Below are positions 35,201 through 46,286 of a stretch of 64,000 nt of DNA, piece after piece (within the stretch, counting starts at the first letter, position 1; every line of letters begins with the position of its first letter). The position numbers were made by a program, and so were the translations under genes. This stretch comes from Lolium rigidum (lineage: Eukaryota; Streptophyta; Magnoliopsida; Poales; Poaceae). Where the stretch lies: positions 98,063,276-98,127,275 of the forward strand of contig NC_061508.1 of NCBI RefSeq assembly GCF_022539505.1, written 5' to 3'. Under the pieces are notes generated by a model. It searched no databases. It was given only the letters and a program-made list of their open reading frames with translations, and was not told the DNA's origin.

Positions 35201-35630
35201 TCCAGCAAATTGTTCAGTCTGTCCACCTTAAAACTGATAGTGATGCTCTGATATGGATGTGGGAGGCTAATGCAGTATATAGTGTTAAGTATATGTATGC
35301 TGTGGTGTATTTTGGAGGAATTAAACCTGTTGACATACATTGTGTTTGGAAACTAAAGGTTCCCCCCAAAATTCATTTCTTTCTTTGGTTGTTGTTTCAC
35401 AACAAATTTCTCACTAGAGATAATTTGGTTAAAAGACAAAATATTGATGATTTAACTTGTGTGTTTTGCAATGAAGTTGAGTCTTGTCAGCATTTGTTTT
35501 TTGAATGTGTGGTTGCTTCCAATCTTTGGAAGGAGATAGGGGTGGTCTTGGGTCTTGTGACTCAGGTTACCAAACTGCCTGATGTATCTGTTCTCTGGAA
35601 TGACATGAAAAAAATTCTCTATTTGATATG
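32203..35630 (+). pseudogene. LINE ORF2: endonuclease, reverse transcriptase, zinc-binding domain
   Basis: Order of domains: an apurinic endonuclease-like region (IWNPRGLNRPDKL at the start, VGCDFNLIRE near 32620, LDRVFVS near 32800, RSDHTTI near 32870); reverse transcriptase (GAPGPDGFSFLFYQ near 33570, KLDYEKAYGRVDR near 33955, catalytic YVDD at 34275-34286); then the RVT zinc-binding region (VWKLKVPPKIHFFLWLLFHN and CVFCNEVESCQHLFFEC near 35345-35510). Stops at about 32601 and 32949 are TGA where Trp is expected. Other breaks fall near 33457, 33695, 34040, 34457 and 34570. In an active copy it would nick DNA and reverse-transcribe its own RNA. This copy cannot. Confidence 0.85.
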
Positions 35631-36164
35631 ATTTTTGCTGCTACTCTGAGAAGTATCTGGATTACCAGAAATGATCATGTATTCAGTCGAACTCAATGGT
35701 TTGGGATGCAGTGATATGGAGACAAGTGGTCTTCAATTATGCTCAATGGAAAATCCTGTTGAAGGAGGAAGAAAAAGGAAAGTTGAACGTGATGCTAAGC
35801 AAGTTGGAGGTGCTACCGCGTCTGCCGCCACTGCTATCGTGGCCGGAGCCTGGCTGACCCCCCCCCCAGAAGAAGGCTAGATCGTCGATGGAGGACAGGG
35901 TGAGAGGTTTTGGGCCTATATTGATCACGACAGAAGACCTGGCAAGGACGCTCGAGGCTAATGCGTTGATGCTTGTTGGCGATGGTGCAAGCTTCAAAGT
36001 CCTGGAGCGGCCATTCATGTGCCATTCCTCCCCCCTCCCCCTGTTTTAAAATCCCCTAGTTTCGGTCTGTGATGATGTGGTGATGTTTTAAACTTCTAGG
36101 ATTTTGATGATGTTGTTCTGTGCTATGAAAAGCTTGTATGAAGCCCTGTTTTTCTAAAAAAAAT

Positions 36165-36617
36165 CTTTGGTTTACATACGAGCAGTTTGGAACTCAAAGT
36201 ATAACAGACATATCCGTTCACCCTGCTGTGGGGTTTTTCTGAATGATGATTACAGTATTCCTTAAGTGTTTGTAGTATGCAAAGGGTGTCATAGATATGT
36301 GTTTCAGTGATAGCATGCGTTAGAAATGAGGTTTAGCGTAAAAGAATGCTAGTGTCCATTGCTAAATCAACAGAAGAGAAATTTAAGAAGCTTCAGCCAC
36401 AAACCAACAACACCCAAGTACTTGCTCGGTTAATCCACGAACCAATTGGATTGAAAAGTATGGGAGTGATTGGATTTTTTTTTTTGACTTGAAAATGGAT
36501 TTAATACAACTTAATCTCCTTAAATCGACCACAAATTTCACCTAGATGAACAAGATCTAAAAAGGGCCCACTGACCTATCGATGGCTGAAGGATGTGAGT
36601 ACTCTTAGCAGGACTAA
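36165..36617. other. No feature recognised
   Basis: AT-rich sequence between the LINE and the PIF/Harbinger element, with a T-run at 36476-36487. I see no gene or repeat I can name. Confidence 0.4.
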
Positions 36618-37011
36618 GAGCATCTCCAGCCGCGTCCCCCAAAGCGTCCCCCAAAGGAATTTGGGGTGAGTAGGACAAAAAATTGGTCCCAGCCGTGCGC
36701 CCCAAAGCCCCGTTCGGTCCGGCGCGGCCCAATACGTTGTCCGGTGCTCCCATCCCGGCTACATAGGGGACGCTCCGGGCGTGCCAGACACAACAAAAAG
36801 TGAGGCAGGGAGTGGCGGGCCCGACGCATCAGCGGCACAGAAAAAATCCTTCCCCCTCTCCCGCCAAATCGCGCCTCTCCCGCCACATCGCGCCTCTTCC
36901 ACCGCGCATTTCTGCCCTCCAAACACATTTCACCGCCTATCCCGCCGATTCATTTCTCCCTCCCGCCGTCGCTACTCCGTCCCTCCCGCCGCTGCTACCG
37001 TCTCTCCATCC

Positions 37012-38880
37012 ATGGCGCCGTCGACAGGCCCCAAAAAAATGGCCAAGAAAGTGGCCACCAAGCCGCCGGGCAATGAGACGAAAGGGGCGAAGACGCCCTT
37101 CGTGAAGCCGCGGAAGGCGCCGGCTCCGAAGAAGAAGCCGGAAGGCTGGACCGACGATCAATGGCAGCAAGACAGCCTGCGCCGCAAGCTGTCGACGGTG
37201 GAGCGGAGGGGACGGAGGGCGGCGCAGCTGGAGAAGAAGACGGTGGCGGCGCGCGCGCAGCAGCACGCGCTGGCCGCGTGTATCGCGGCCAACAACGCGA
37301 TCCCATGGAGTACATCGGCGCCGGTGTACATTCCAGGAGTGCTGTCTCCGTCGACATCCGGGTTCTACAACGACGGCCCCTATGCCGCCATTCCCGAGTG
37401 CGTGAAGCTTAACTTGTCGCCGCAGAACAAGGATACGCTGCCACATATATGGTGGCTTCAACCCCAACGCTGCTTTCTACTCCCCGGCGTACGACCAAGC
37501 ACCCCACCGCGAGCCAGGCCCTAGTGCGGATGGCGCCCCATTCACTAGCCGCAGGGGCCTGCTCGAATTCGCGAGCGCTGGTGGTGAGGAGGAGGAGGAA
37601 GAGGAGGAGAAGGAGGAGGAGGAGGAGGAGGAGGAGGAGGAGGAGGAGGAAGAGGAGGAGGGCGAGGAGGAGGGCGAGGAGGGGGATGGAGGAGGAGGAC
37701 GACGACGAAGAGGGCGGCGACCAAGAGGACGACGATGTCGCGGGTGCCGCGGAGGATTCAGATGATCTCGTGGAGGTTGACGCGCCGGTGTGAGGAAGAA
37801 GAGGAAGAAGAAGGCATCGGGCACACGAGGCCCCAAGTGGACAGTTCTGGAGGATCAATGGCTCTGCGAGTCGTGGTCGACGGTGAGTCATGATTCCATC
37901 ATCAGCGCCAACCAAAGGTACCGGAAGTATTGGGCGAGAATCAAAGCGGAGTTCGATGAGCGCAAGCTAATCAGCGTCAATTACCGCAAAGTGACATTGA
38001 AGAGGAGCCAAAAGGCAATGTGAACGTGATAGGCCATCATCCAGGCGTCGGTGAACATGTTTCATGGGTACCATAACGAGGCCGAGACCAGAGGCCACAA
38101 CGGCAGCGACGTCAGCGGCGTGGTACGCCTCTTTCTATGATAATTTTTAGCGCCTAGTTTTTGTTCGACGATCTGATTGCGCTTCCGTTGGTTAGTTTGA
38201 CAAGGCCATGTAGTTGTACCGGAAGTACTCGGAAGGGCATAAGTCTTTCGCGCTGATGCCTTGCTATAGCAAGCTCAAAATGAACGAGAAATGACGGTTG
38301 ACGGGCCAGTCGTCGTCGAAGGGGAAAGACGCCATTGATCTGGATGTGACATTGGCAACATCGGCAGGGCGCCCTATCGGAAACAAGGCCACCTTGGCCG
38401 ACGCAGCGGCGACCGAGAAGACATGCGTCGATCACACAGTGCCTCTCCGAGGTCTCCTCGACCTTGCTCTCCCGCGACAAAAAGACCGACGAAAGGTGGG
38501 CGGCGCTGCTCAAGAGGCAAGAGGAGAAGATGGAGCTCAAGAAACGCAAGGAGGACATGTACCTGCTGACAGTGTCGACAGAAGGAATGTCTTCCTGGAC
38601 GCGGGCGGCGCACAACTTCTTCAAAGGCCAGATCCTCGACGACATCGAAGCCAAAATGGCAGCAGCCGAGGCGGCGGCCGATGCAGCGGCAGCAACCCAA
38701 CCCCGGAGCAAGAGCCGACACCAAAGTCTGCGACAACATTTGCTAGTACACCTGTGTCGGCCTCTGCCTCGGCGTCAGCGATGGAGCATGCACACCAGGC
38801 ATATCACTACGAGGTCGTCGTTTCGACGGGCCTACGTCGACTCAGGATGCGCCGTCAGCGTCGTCATCGCCTAACCCCTT
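37012..38880 (+). pseudogene. Harbinger-associated Myb/SANT-like DNA-binding protein, broken
   Basis: In PIF/Harbinger elements a second gene encodes a Myb/SANT-like protein that binds the ends and brings in the transposase. Here the start is MAPSTGPKKMAKK at 37012, a basic Lys/Pro-rich N-terminus. A long Glu run encoded by a GGA/GAG microsatellite follows (37588-37700). The SANT-like region is at 37800-38023 (KWTVLEDQWLCESW and YWARIKAEFDERK). The C-terminal part, near 38300-38700, has KGKDAIDLD, SRDKKTDERWAALLKRQEE and ILDDIEAKMAAAEAAADAAA, matching the family of Myb-like proteins with a NAM-associated C-terminus. These pieces lie in at least three frames, with stops near 37525, 37790 and 38021. 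No intact protein can be made. Confidence 0.68.
37588..37700 (+). repeat. (GGA)n microsatellite coding poly-Glu
   Basis: Long purine run of GGA/GAG/GAA triplets on the plus strand. It produces long artefactual open frames on both strands. Confidence 0.9.
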
Positions 38881-39115
38881 CTTCTAATTTACGTTAGTCT
38901 GTAATATGATCGCGCGCCCAGTACTTTGATCGCGGCTACTCTGATCGTGATTACTTCAGCGGGAACGATCTCTTTTAAATGCGAACTATTTGAATTTCTG
39001 TTTGGGGACGGTGTTTGGGGACACGGCTGGGGAGCGACATGGCTCAAACGCGGCACGAACAACGCTTGAGCCGGTCCGTTTGGGGACGTTTTGGGGGACG
39101 CGGTTGAAGATGCTC

Positions 39116-39600
39116 CGTGGGACGCCTAAAACAGGAAACACCACCCGATTCTCAAGTGCACTTTTGTCGAAGATGAGATTGTAGGTGATCCTTTGCTTCC
39201 TCTTAATCCAGTCGATTTATTTAGGCTTTATCCGGCCGGTGCCTTGACATTCTTTTGTTTGTATAAGATGTCTTGTCATGCCTGAACTTTGCGGTAGCTC
39301 CTACCTGCAACAGGGATCGCTCCTTTACCCTGCAGATTTTTTCTCGCAAACTAAATCTTGGGATTTGGTTGGTTGCTTCTTTTTAGTCCCGCTTTGCCTG
39401 CAAATCTATCAGCAGACAGCTCCCAACGTTGAATGTACGGTGAGTCGACTCTCCTGCGTGCAAAACTGCCTCCAGATTTGATTTATGTCAACTTTCTGGG
39501 TCACCATCCTCCTGCGTCCACCTCGAAAAAAAACCATCCTCCTGCGTGTATAATATGCTGCTATCATATCATAACTTTATACCCGTCTCTCAATTGAAGT
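39116..39600. other. No feature recognised
   Basis: Flank of the PIF/Harbinger element. CCATCCTCCTGCGT occurs twice (about 39506 and 39533). No gene seen. Confidence 0.35.
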
Positions 39601-40800
39601 CCACTCCTTGATGGGTTCGATGAAGACAAGTGTGCGCCAGGGCCATGGCGTTAGAGGAGGTCCAAGCTGTTGTAGTGGCCCTGGTGCTACCGCCGGAGGA
39701 GGCGCACGAGATGATGTGAACGGCGGCGTCACCTACCTGTCGTACGTCGGCACATATTCCTGCAACTGGACGGCAAGGATACTCCACTTGGCAAACTCGG
39801 CCAGCTCGCTTTGGGCAATGGCTATCTCCATGGCCTCCTCCTCGACCAGCTAGGGTGGCTGGAGATCGACCAGGAGATCGGGCAGTCTGCCTTCATCGTC
39901 ATTCTCGCCGTTCGCCTCGTCGCTATCATCATCGTCACCAAGTCCACCGCCGTACTCATGGCTCACGTAGGTGACATCGCCTAAGCACCCGACACAACGG
40001 TGAGGGTCAAAGTCCCAGGCACCAAAGGTGACCCAGTTATACGAGTGGGTCATCCCGCGAATCAAGCGGGACAATGAATAAGCAGTGGCAGATCTGATAG
40101 CACCACTCTCCCTCCTCCAGTGGCACATGTGGCATGGGCACCCGTTGTGAATTTAGCAGCCAACCTCCCCATAGGTTGACGTCTAGCCATGGCACGGGGC
40201 GTGACCTATCTCCTAGAGCTTGCACGAGTAGTTGAACGGAACGTACCGGCTACCTCTCCATGTGGCGCCCAACTCCATGTGAGGAGCCCACCTCATGTTC
40301 GTGGTGGGTCTTCCAAAACTGCCACAACTTCCACATGGCTCGGTGCTCGTCGATCTATGAGGTGTGGAGAAGGGCAGTGGTGTAGGCAATGGCGTGGAGG
40401 AAGGCAATGGCGAAGTTGGGCACAACTACGTGGCTTAAAAAACACGGGCATGCACCTCACCATTCATGCCTAGCGCCGAAGTCATCGTTGCCCACCATCA
40501 TTGGCGCGCAAAATGCAAGCGCCGCACGCCATCGCAGAATGGCCAACACAGGCCCGCAGAATACAAAGCGAAGGCTCATCCACTGCCATGCGCGCGCAAG
40601 GAAGCAAAGGGTGAACACATGCAGTTTGTGATGTGTCTGTGGCAATGCAATCTGGGCTGCAAACAGATCGCTGTGTACACATCGATTCATTTGTATCGAG
40701 CCCTTAGGCTAGGTTCCGGCTGTCTTTATGTCCGTACGGACCAAACGGACTGCCTCAACCATTTGTGTCGGGCCACTGGAGATGTCCTTATCTACCTAGA
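39601..40800 (-). other. Unassigned TE-like region with minus-strand coding remnants
   Basis: The minus strand has an open stretch from 40128 to 39850 with GMTHSYNWVTFGAWDFDP, then acidic GDDDDSDEANGENDDEG and LPDLLVD. In the next frame it is followed by EEAMEIAIAQSELAEFAKW (about 39850-39780). This acidic low-complexity style recurs in Triticeae DNA-transposon proteins, but I cannot name the family. Near 40745-40795 the minus strand reads GACATCTCCAGTGGCCCGAC, which looks like the edge of a GC-rich DNA transposon. I did not find the partner end. Confidence 0.35.
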
Positions 40801-41639
40801 GGATGGAGAAGATGCTTTTTCATAACTACAAGAACATCATGGTCAGGTATAGCCGTTTAAAATTAGACATGCCAGCATGTACTGTATAATACAACCGAAT
40901 TGCACTAGTTATCTTGCATAATTAAGCAGCAGAAAACTCAAACTAGTTCGTACCCGTGATACGTAAGCAGGAAGAGTTCACGTGGTCACATGATGGTACC
41001 AGCCAAAGGACCAAAAATAATGGCCACATGATCCATCCCAATATCCATTTCGAGGCACAGCAGATAGTCAGCCACTCACTCCACCTGGGCCATGATGACC
41101 AAATACAAACAGAATCGACCGCACGCAACAGTCAGTTTACTGTCTGTCTTAGCGATCCGGCGGCCAGACCGACGCAAAAGCTGAGTTTCGTGTCCCCTGT
41201 GACCCTTCCCTGCAAATAGCAATCTGCAGACTGGAGTGTGTAGCGGTATGCAGAGTCGGACCAAAAGAATGTCCAAAGAATATCACAGGAACAGTCACAG
41301 ACACTGATTCCTGAGGCGAGCCCTACACGTGCGGGGAGCGGGAGGCATCGATCATCCCTGGGATCGATCATCCTTGGGATCGAGGCAGGGTAGACGATTG
41401 ACGCATGCTCATGCACATGCGGCAGCCTGTGCTCGTCTGCTCGGTCGGGAAGGAATTCTGGCAGACGACGACGAGGTGAGCAGTGCCGATGGATCCATCT
41501 CGGTTGGTTGCTCGGTCTTGTGATTTGTCTCCGTACATGATGCATCGCCTGATTGATGTAATCAGATAGGTCTGCTGATCTGGTATTCAGCCCGCTGGTA
41601 GAGTGGTAGAACAATCACTACACATGCAACAGAAATTTT
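40801..41639. other. No gene recognised
   Basis: Mixed sequence. A small local duplication around GGGATCGATCATCC occurs at 41355-41385. Nothing else can be supported. Confidence 0.35.
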
Positions 41640-42280
41640 GACTTCAAGCACCCGTTCACCTTGGAGCACCTTTCCCAGTTCATTGATTTTTGGTCTCTTA
41701 TCTTAAATGTCAACATAGATGAGCAAGTGGAGGATGATATTGTTTGGAGGCTCACGTCTAATGGGCATTATTCGGTCAAATCGGCCTATAAGGTGCAATT
41801 TTTTGGTTTAATTTTTTCGGCCTATAAACAAAATCATTTGGACAGTTTGGGCGCCTCCCAAGGTCAAATTTTCGCATGGCTTTCAAACCAGAACAAGATT
41901 TAGACGGCGGATAGGCTCACAAAGCGTGGGTGGCCAAATTGTGGCCCTTGCCCACTTTGCAAACAATGTGCGGAAACTGTCGACCACATGTTTATCGATT
42001 GCCACTTGGAGCCTTGTGAAGGGTTGGATGGGTCTCTCGGGTCTTCACCCTTCACATTGAACGGGCTCACAATTTTGGATTGGTGGAGCTACATGTCGGG
42101 TGGCTCTATCCCTATTCGCAAAGCTATGGCCTCTCTCACCTTGCTCATCTCTTGGAAGATTTGGTCTTTCATAACAAGCAAGCCCCCTCGCATATAGTCT
42201 TCATTAGGATAAAAATGGCACGACTATGGGTTTTGGTGGGTGTCAAACGTTTGGTCGAAATAATGCTGGGAGAGTAATTC
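41640..42280 (+). pseudogene. LINE ORF2 C-terminal fragment (zinc-binding region)
   Basis: The frame reads FTLEHLSQFIDFWSLI, then DDIVWRLTSNGHYSVKSAYK and, in another frame, FAWLSNQNKI; Cys-rich LCKQCAETVDHMFIDCHLEP follows near 41955-42010. This is the zinc-binding segment at the end of plant L1 reverse transcriptases (DxIxWxLT-GxYSxxSAY ... CPLC ... ETxxHLFxxC). At least two frameshifts and a stop (TAG for Trp at about 41901) are present. It is a 5'-truncated LINE, unrelated in detail to the one at 31241. The following 400 bp may be its 3' UTR. Confidence 0.75.
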
Positions 42281-43125
42281 TTTTAATAAATAACTTGACG
42301 CTTTTGTAAAAACTTCTACTTAATTCATCGAATGGGGAAAAGCATGGCATCCTTTCTTGCTTCCATGGTAGGAGTGGAAGGGAGATAGAGAAGCAGTTAA
42401 TTTCGTGGTTGTATCTTATGCATATCCATGTTATGTTGCACGAGCTGGCGCATGTTAAGTTGCTAGTTCCGGCCGGCAAGACTAGTCTGACCGTCAGGGT
42501 GAATCTTGGTCTCCCCCAGTTCTCGGCATCCGCATCGGCTGGCAGATGCGGTGACCCGAACGAGGTTCATTTCCTCCAGAGTTTTAGTCCGGCGACCTAG
42601 CTGCGGCCTGTTGGTGCCTCTTCTCTTCCTCCAGCGAGGCAGATGCGTCGATGCCAAGGGGGGATGTTTATTTGCACTAAAGATCATGTAGTTTTCCTTT
42701 TTTGAGAGTTTTTCTATAAAACGGGGACAGCTGCCCGAGTTCTGGATGGTTTGTGTAACTTCATGTTTCCTTGCTTAATATAATCCATATATTTTAGTCG
42801 ATAAAATATGGTCGGCAAAATCTGTTTGCAAAGTGTCAATGCAAAATTCGGTTTCTGGAAGTGAATCATTTGAATCATCTCTCACTTGGTGGGGGATATA
42901 TATGAATTGAGTAGGAGGATTCTGTCCGAACGTGTGATTGACATGCATGTATGGAGTATATTAGTACCAAGCATGCCGAATTCATGAGATACACAATAAC
43001 ACCTCTGCTCCTCTAGTAATCTGTTATGTTACAGGTCGTGATACAGTGACAAAGTCGTAAGAGCGAAGCGACTTTGCACAATTGTGTACCGCGCGCCAAG
43101 TTAATTACTGCGTACATGATCGGCC
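42281..43125. other. No gene recognised; flank of the chromovirus
   Basis: May include the LINE 3' UTR up to about 42800 (TTGCTTAATATAATCC near 42770). The rest is host sequence for the element at 43131. The right-hand continuation of this host begins at 51018. Confidence 0.4.
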
Positions 43126-43130
43126 GAACA

Positions 43131-43396
43131 TGCTACGGCCCCAGGCCGTACCCACCGCAGGAAGCGTGATGCAAGGCGAGCCCAGGAGAGGAAGACGGCC
43201 CAAGTGGCCCAAGAAGATGTCATGACCTAGACTAAAGGCACAGTAGCATAATAGGGAGGCATCGATGATAATTGTAACGAGCTGCTGCTCTCCTTTCTCC
43301 TCTCTCCCTGGATCTCATTCCCTCTATGTAACCAAATCCGAGACTATGATCCAGCTACCTGTGCGTGACGCGAGGGCAGAGATCTAGTACCTAGCA
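43131..43396 (+). repeat. 5' LTR of the chromovirus
   Basis: 266 bp, TGCTACGG...CTAGCA, preceded by the target duplication GAACA. Confidence 0.93.
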
Positions 43397-43398
43397 AG

Positions 43399-43416
43399 TG
43401 GTATCAGTAGCAGTTT
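43399..43416 (+). promoter_or_regulatory. Primer binding site (initiator tRNA-Met type)
   Basis: TGGTATCAGTAGCAG starts two bases after the LTR. The first 9 bases match the usual initiator-Met primer site and the rest is altered. Confidence 0.7.
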
Positions 43417-43604
43417 CGATCCCGGATTTTTTTGTCTTCTCAGTCGCGAGATCGCTGAATTCTGTGGGTAAAACCAATCGAAGGGTGCGGATCCCCAACG
43501 GATTCACGCAAAACACCTCGCGTGTACCCTAGATCGGTGCGACGGGAGGCTAGCTAGGCGCGACGGCGAGATTCGGTTGCCCCAACCTCACTCAGCGGGT
43601 GGAG

Positions 43605-44870
43605 ATGGCGGACCTCCGCAACCTGCTGGCGGGCACAACAGAGGCCAACAAGGCCACCACGGAGGCGGGACAAATCAACGCTGAGCGCATCTCCGAGATC
43701 AACTCCTCTCTGGAGAAGTTGATGCTCGCGCAGCAGGAAGGTATGAGGACGACGTCTCGGATGGGGACGATGCTGGATCGGGTGGTCTCCGCCAACACGG
43801 CGCTAGATTGCTCGGTGGCCGACCTCCGGCAGTCGATGGAGCGGGTGGCGACGTGTTTGACATCAGTGGAAGCAATCGCGGCCAAGCTCTCGACGAATGA
43901 ACAGCCCAGCGGGCGCCGCTCTTCACATCGGACCCAGGGTGTTGGTACTGGAGAGGATCAAACCTCCAGTCGCACCCTGGTAAGGGGTGAGCAATCGACA
44001 ACCTATGATCATGAAATTTTTGATACTGATGTTGATGAAGATGACTTGTCTAATCCTGAACATACTAAAGACACCCCATACCATAATCGTAATAATTTTG
44101 GCTCACGGTTACCCAAATCAGATTTCCCTAAGTTTGATGGTGAAAACCCCAAGTGGTGGAAGAATTGTGAAAAATACTTTACGCTGTATAGGATAGAGTC
44201 TAAATTGTGGGTAGATTTTGCTACTATGCATTTCAAAGGAAATGCAACATTATGGCTACAAACATATAAGGCATTGCATAGCATAGACAATTGAGCTGCT
44301 CTTTGTGTGGGAGTTTTCACTAAGTTCAATAGGGATAAATATGGCAAAACTATCGACATTTTCTTCGCTCTTAGGAAGACTGGTAGTGTAGATGAATATG
44401 CACACAAATTTGAAGAATTCATGCACAAAGTTCTGCTGAACAACCATGCTTATGATGAGACATTTTTTGTAAGAAGATTTGTAGCAGGTTTGAAGCGTGA
44501 GATTCGCTCAGCTATCAAACTGCATAATCCAAGTACAGTTGATCTTGCTTTTTCCATGGCTCAAACGCAGGAGGCTCTCTTGGTCGAGGACTCTCCAACT
44601 CCTCCAAACAAATATGTGCAGAGATGCATTGCGCTTGAAATATAAGCAACACTCGCAATGGCCGAGGTTTTTGGGAGCACCGTCAGAGCAGAAGAAAGCA
44701 GATGACAAACCAACGGCTGTCGTCAGCAAATTTGATTCACTGAGGGCGCAAAGAAGAGCAAAGGGTGAATGCTTTAAGTGTGGAGAAAAGTATAGTCCAA
44801 CACACAAATTCCCTGATAAAGTCCAGCTTCATGTCTTAGAAGAGATTCTGGAATCATTACAAATCTAAGA
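43605..44870 (+). pseudogene. Chromovirus gag
   Basis: Starts MADLRNLLAGTTEAN with an N-terminal coiled-coil-like region. A capsid (retrotransposon gag) region follows: LPKSDFPKFDGENPKWWKNC near 44108, then FKGNATLWLQTYK, and VDEYAHKFEEFMHKV near 44385. The zinc knuckle at 44764-44811 reads ECFKCGEKYSPTHKF. In related elements the last residue is Cys (CX2CX7HXC), so here the fourth zinc ligand is replaced by Phe. TGA at 44292-44294 stands where Trp is expected. The frame shifts near 44643, and a TAA follows at about 44866. It would have packaged element RNA; this copy cannot make the full protein. Confidence 0.85.
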
Positions 44871-44937
44871 ACCTCAACCCAAAGACACTGCTACAGATTC
44901 ATCAGACTCTGGTGCTAGTGATACTGATACTGAGGAA

Positions 44938-45240
44938 ATGATGAAAGTTTCAGTTCAAGCAATGTCAGGTACAACTAGCAAACGAAGTATGCGCTTACAG
45001 GGACAGGTGGGCAAGTTCACAGCACTTATACTGATAGATTCAGGCAGCTCAAGCACTTTCATCAGTAAAGCATTGGCTGATTGTCTGGAACACCCAATTT
45101 CTTCCTTACCTCTTGCCAAAGTCAAAGTTGCAGGGGGGGCATTATTGACTGCATTGAATACTTGTCTGCAGTAACATGGTTTACACAAGGGCACAAATTC
45201 ACTACTGACATCAAAGTATTGCCATTGACTTCATATGACA
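44938..45240 (+). pseudogene. Chromovirus aspartic protease
   Basis: LILIDSGSSSTFISKALADC carries the catalytic DSG at 45037-45045. A frameshift near 45130-45175 moves the following part (TDIKVLPLTSYDIILGMDWL, the C-terminal protease fold ending before reverse transcriptase) into the frame that continues into polymerase. The enzyme would cut the Gag-Pol polyprotein. Confidence 0.83.
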
Positions 45241-46286
45241 TAATATTGGGCATGGATTGGCTAGAAAGTCAGAACAATGGGAAAATGTGGATCAACTGGA
45301 AAAAGAAAATTATGCGTTTCAAACATGAATGGGCCAGGATTACACTAAGAGGTGTACAATCCAATCTAGACTCTTGTTCTACCATATCTGCTGCAACACT
45401 CCGAGGCCTGGTGAATAGTGGGGAGGTGTGCCAAGTTATTGAGTTGTTTCCTCTGGAAGAAGACAACAACGACACAGCTGATACAGAGACACAAGTGCCT
45501 ACACCCGTTCAACAGCTCTTGCACCAATATAAAGTATTGTTTCAAGATCCACAAACCCTACCTCCCCATAGAACATTTGACCACAGCATTCCGCTAATAC
45601 CAGGCACAAAGCCCGTCAATGTGAAGCCATATAGATATGCTCCTCATCAAAAGACAGAAATCGAACGGAAGATAAACGAAATGCTGGACAAGGGACTGAT
45701 CCAATGCAGCCATAGTCCTTTCGCTTCTCCAGTCTTATTGGTCAGAAAAAAGGACGGCACTTGGAGGTTTTGTGTTGACTACAGAGGACTGAATAGCATC
45801 ACAATAAAAAGCAAATACCCAATGCCAGTGGTCGATGAATTACTAGATGAGTTATCTGGTTCTCAATGGTTCACCAAAATTGATTTACGAGCAGGATACC
45901 ACCAGATTAGGTTGGTGCCGACAGAGGAGCACAAGACAGCTTGCAAGACACATATGGGACTATATGAGTTCAAGGTCATGCCTTTTGGCCTACCGAATGC
46001 CCCAGCTACATTTCAGTCAGCCATGAACTCTATCTTCTCTCATTTGATAAGGAAATGGGTATTGGTGTTCATGGATGATACTCTTGTCTACAGCCCTAGC
46101 TTAGAGGACCATGTATCTCACTTGAAACAAGTGTTCAGCCTACTGCAACATCATCAATTGTCCATAAAGCGCAGTAAATGCTCATTTGCTCAGCAAAGCC
46201 TTGAGTACCTTGGCCATATAATTAGCAACAAAGGTGTCGCCACTGACCCAGGGAAAATTCAGGCAGTACAAGCATGGCCTACATAG
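45241..46286 (+). pseudogene. Chromovirus reverse transcriptase
   Basis: The longest intact piece of the element. It shows FASPVLLVRKKDGTWRFCVD, YPMPVVDELLDELSG, FTKIDLRAGYHQIRL, YEFKVMPFGLPNAPATFQ and the catalytic FMDD at 46068-46079 (F in place of the usual Y/V before MDD is common in Gypsy elements). Then come CSFAQQSLEYLGHIIS and the start of the connection domain. The frame ends at TAG, 46284-46286, before [19 protein letters not shown], so the polymerase core is intact but cut from RNase H. Confidence 0.9.

Larger units (their letters stand above)
31241..36164 (+). mobile_element. L1-type LINE, 5' part missing
   Basis: Carries the end of ORF1, an ORF2 with endonuclease, reverse transcriptase and zinc-binding regions, a 3' UTR and a short A-run (36156-36163) after a TTTTTCT. 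The left edge is an LTR insertion, so the start is missing. The target duplication cannot be read. It is heavily mutated and inactive. Confidence 0.85.
36618..39115 (+). mobile_element. PIF/Harbinger-like DNA transposon
   Basis: Imperfect terminal inverted repeats: the left starts GAGCATCTCCAGCCGCGTCC, the right reads GAGCATCTTCAACCGCGTCC on the opposite strand (2 mismatches in 20). Both ends are rich in GGGGACG-like subterminal repeats. The left flank is TAA, the expected target triplet, but the right flank is CGT, so no target duplication is visible. About 2.5 kb, with only the Myb-like gene and no DDE transposase that I can see. Confidence 0.72.

Noticed and set aside
37409..37915. Minus-strand frame rich in Ser, Leu and Phe
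   Set aside because: It is the reverse reading of the GGA microsatellite in the Myb-like gene.
41585..41625. tRNA-like phrase GGTAGAGTGGTAGAACAATC
   Set aside because: No matching acceptor stem or T-loop follows; chance resemblance.
45241..46286. Possible active reverse transcriptase
   Set aside because: The catalytic core is intact but it is cut off by stops on both sides, and the element cannot make Gag or integrase.
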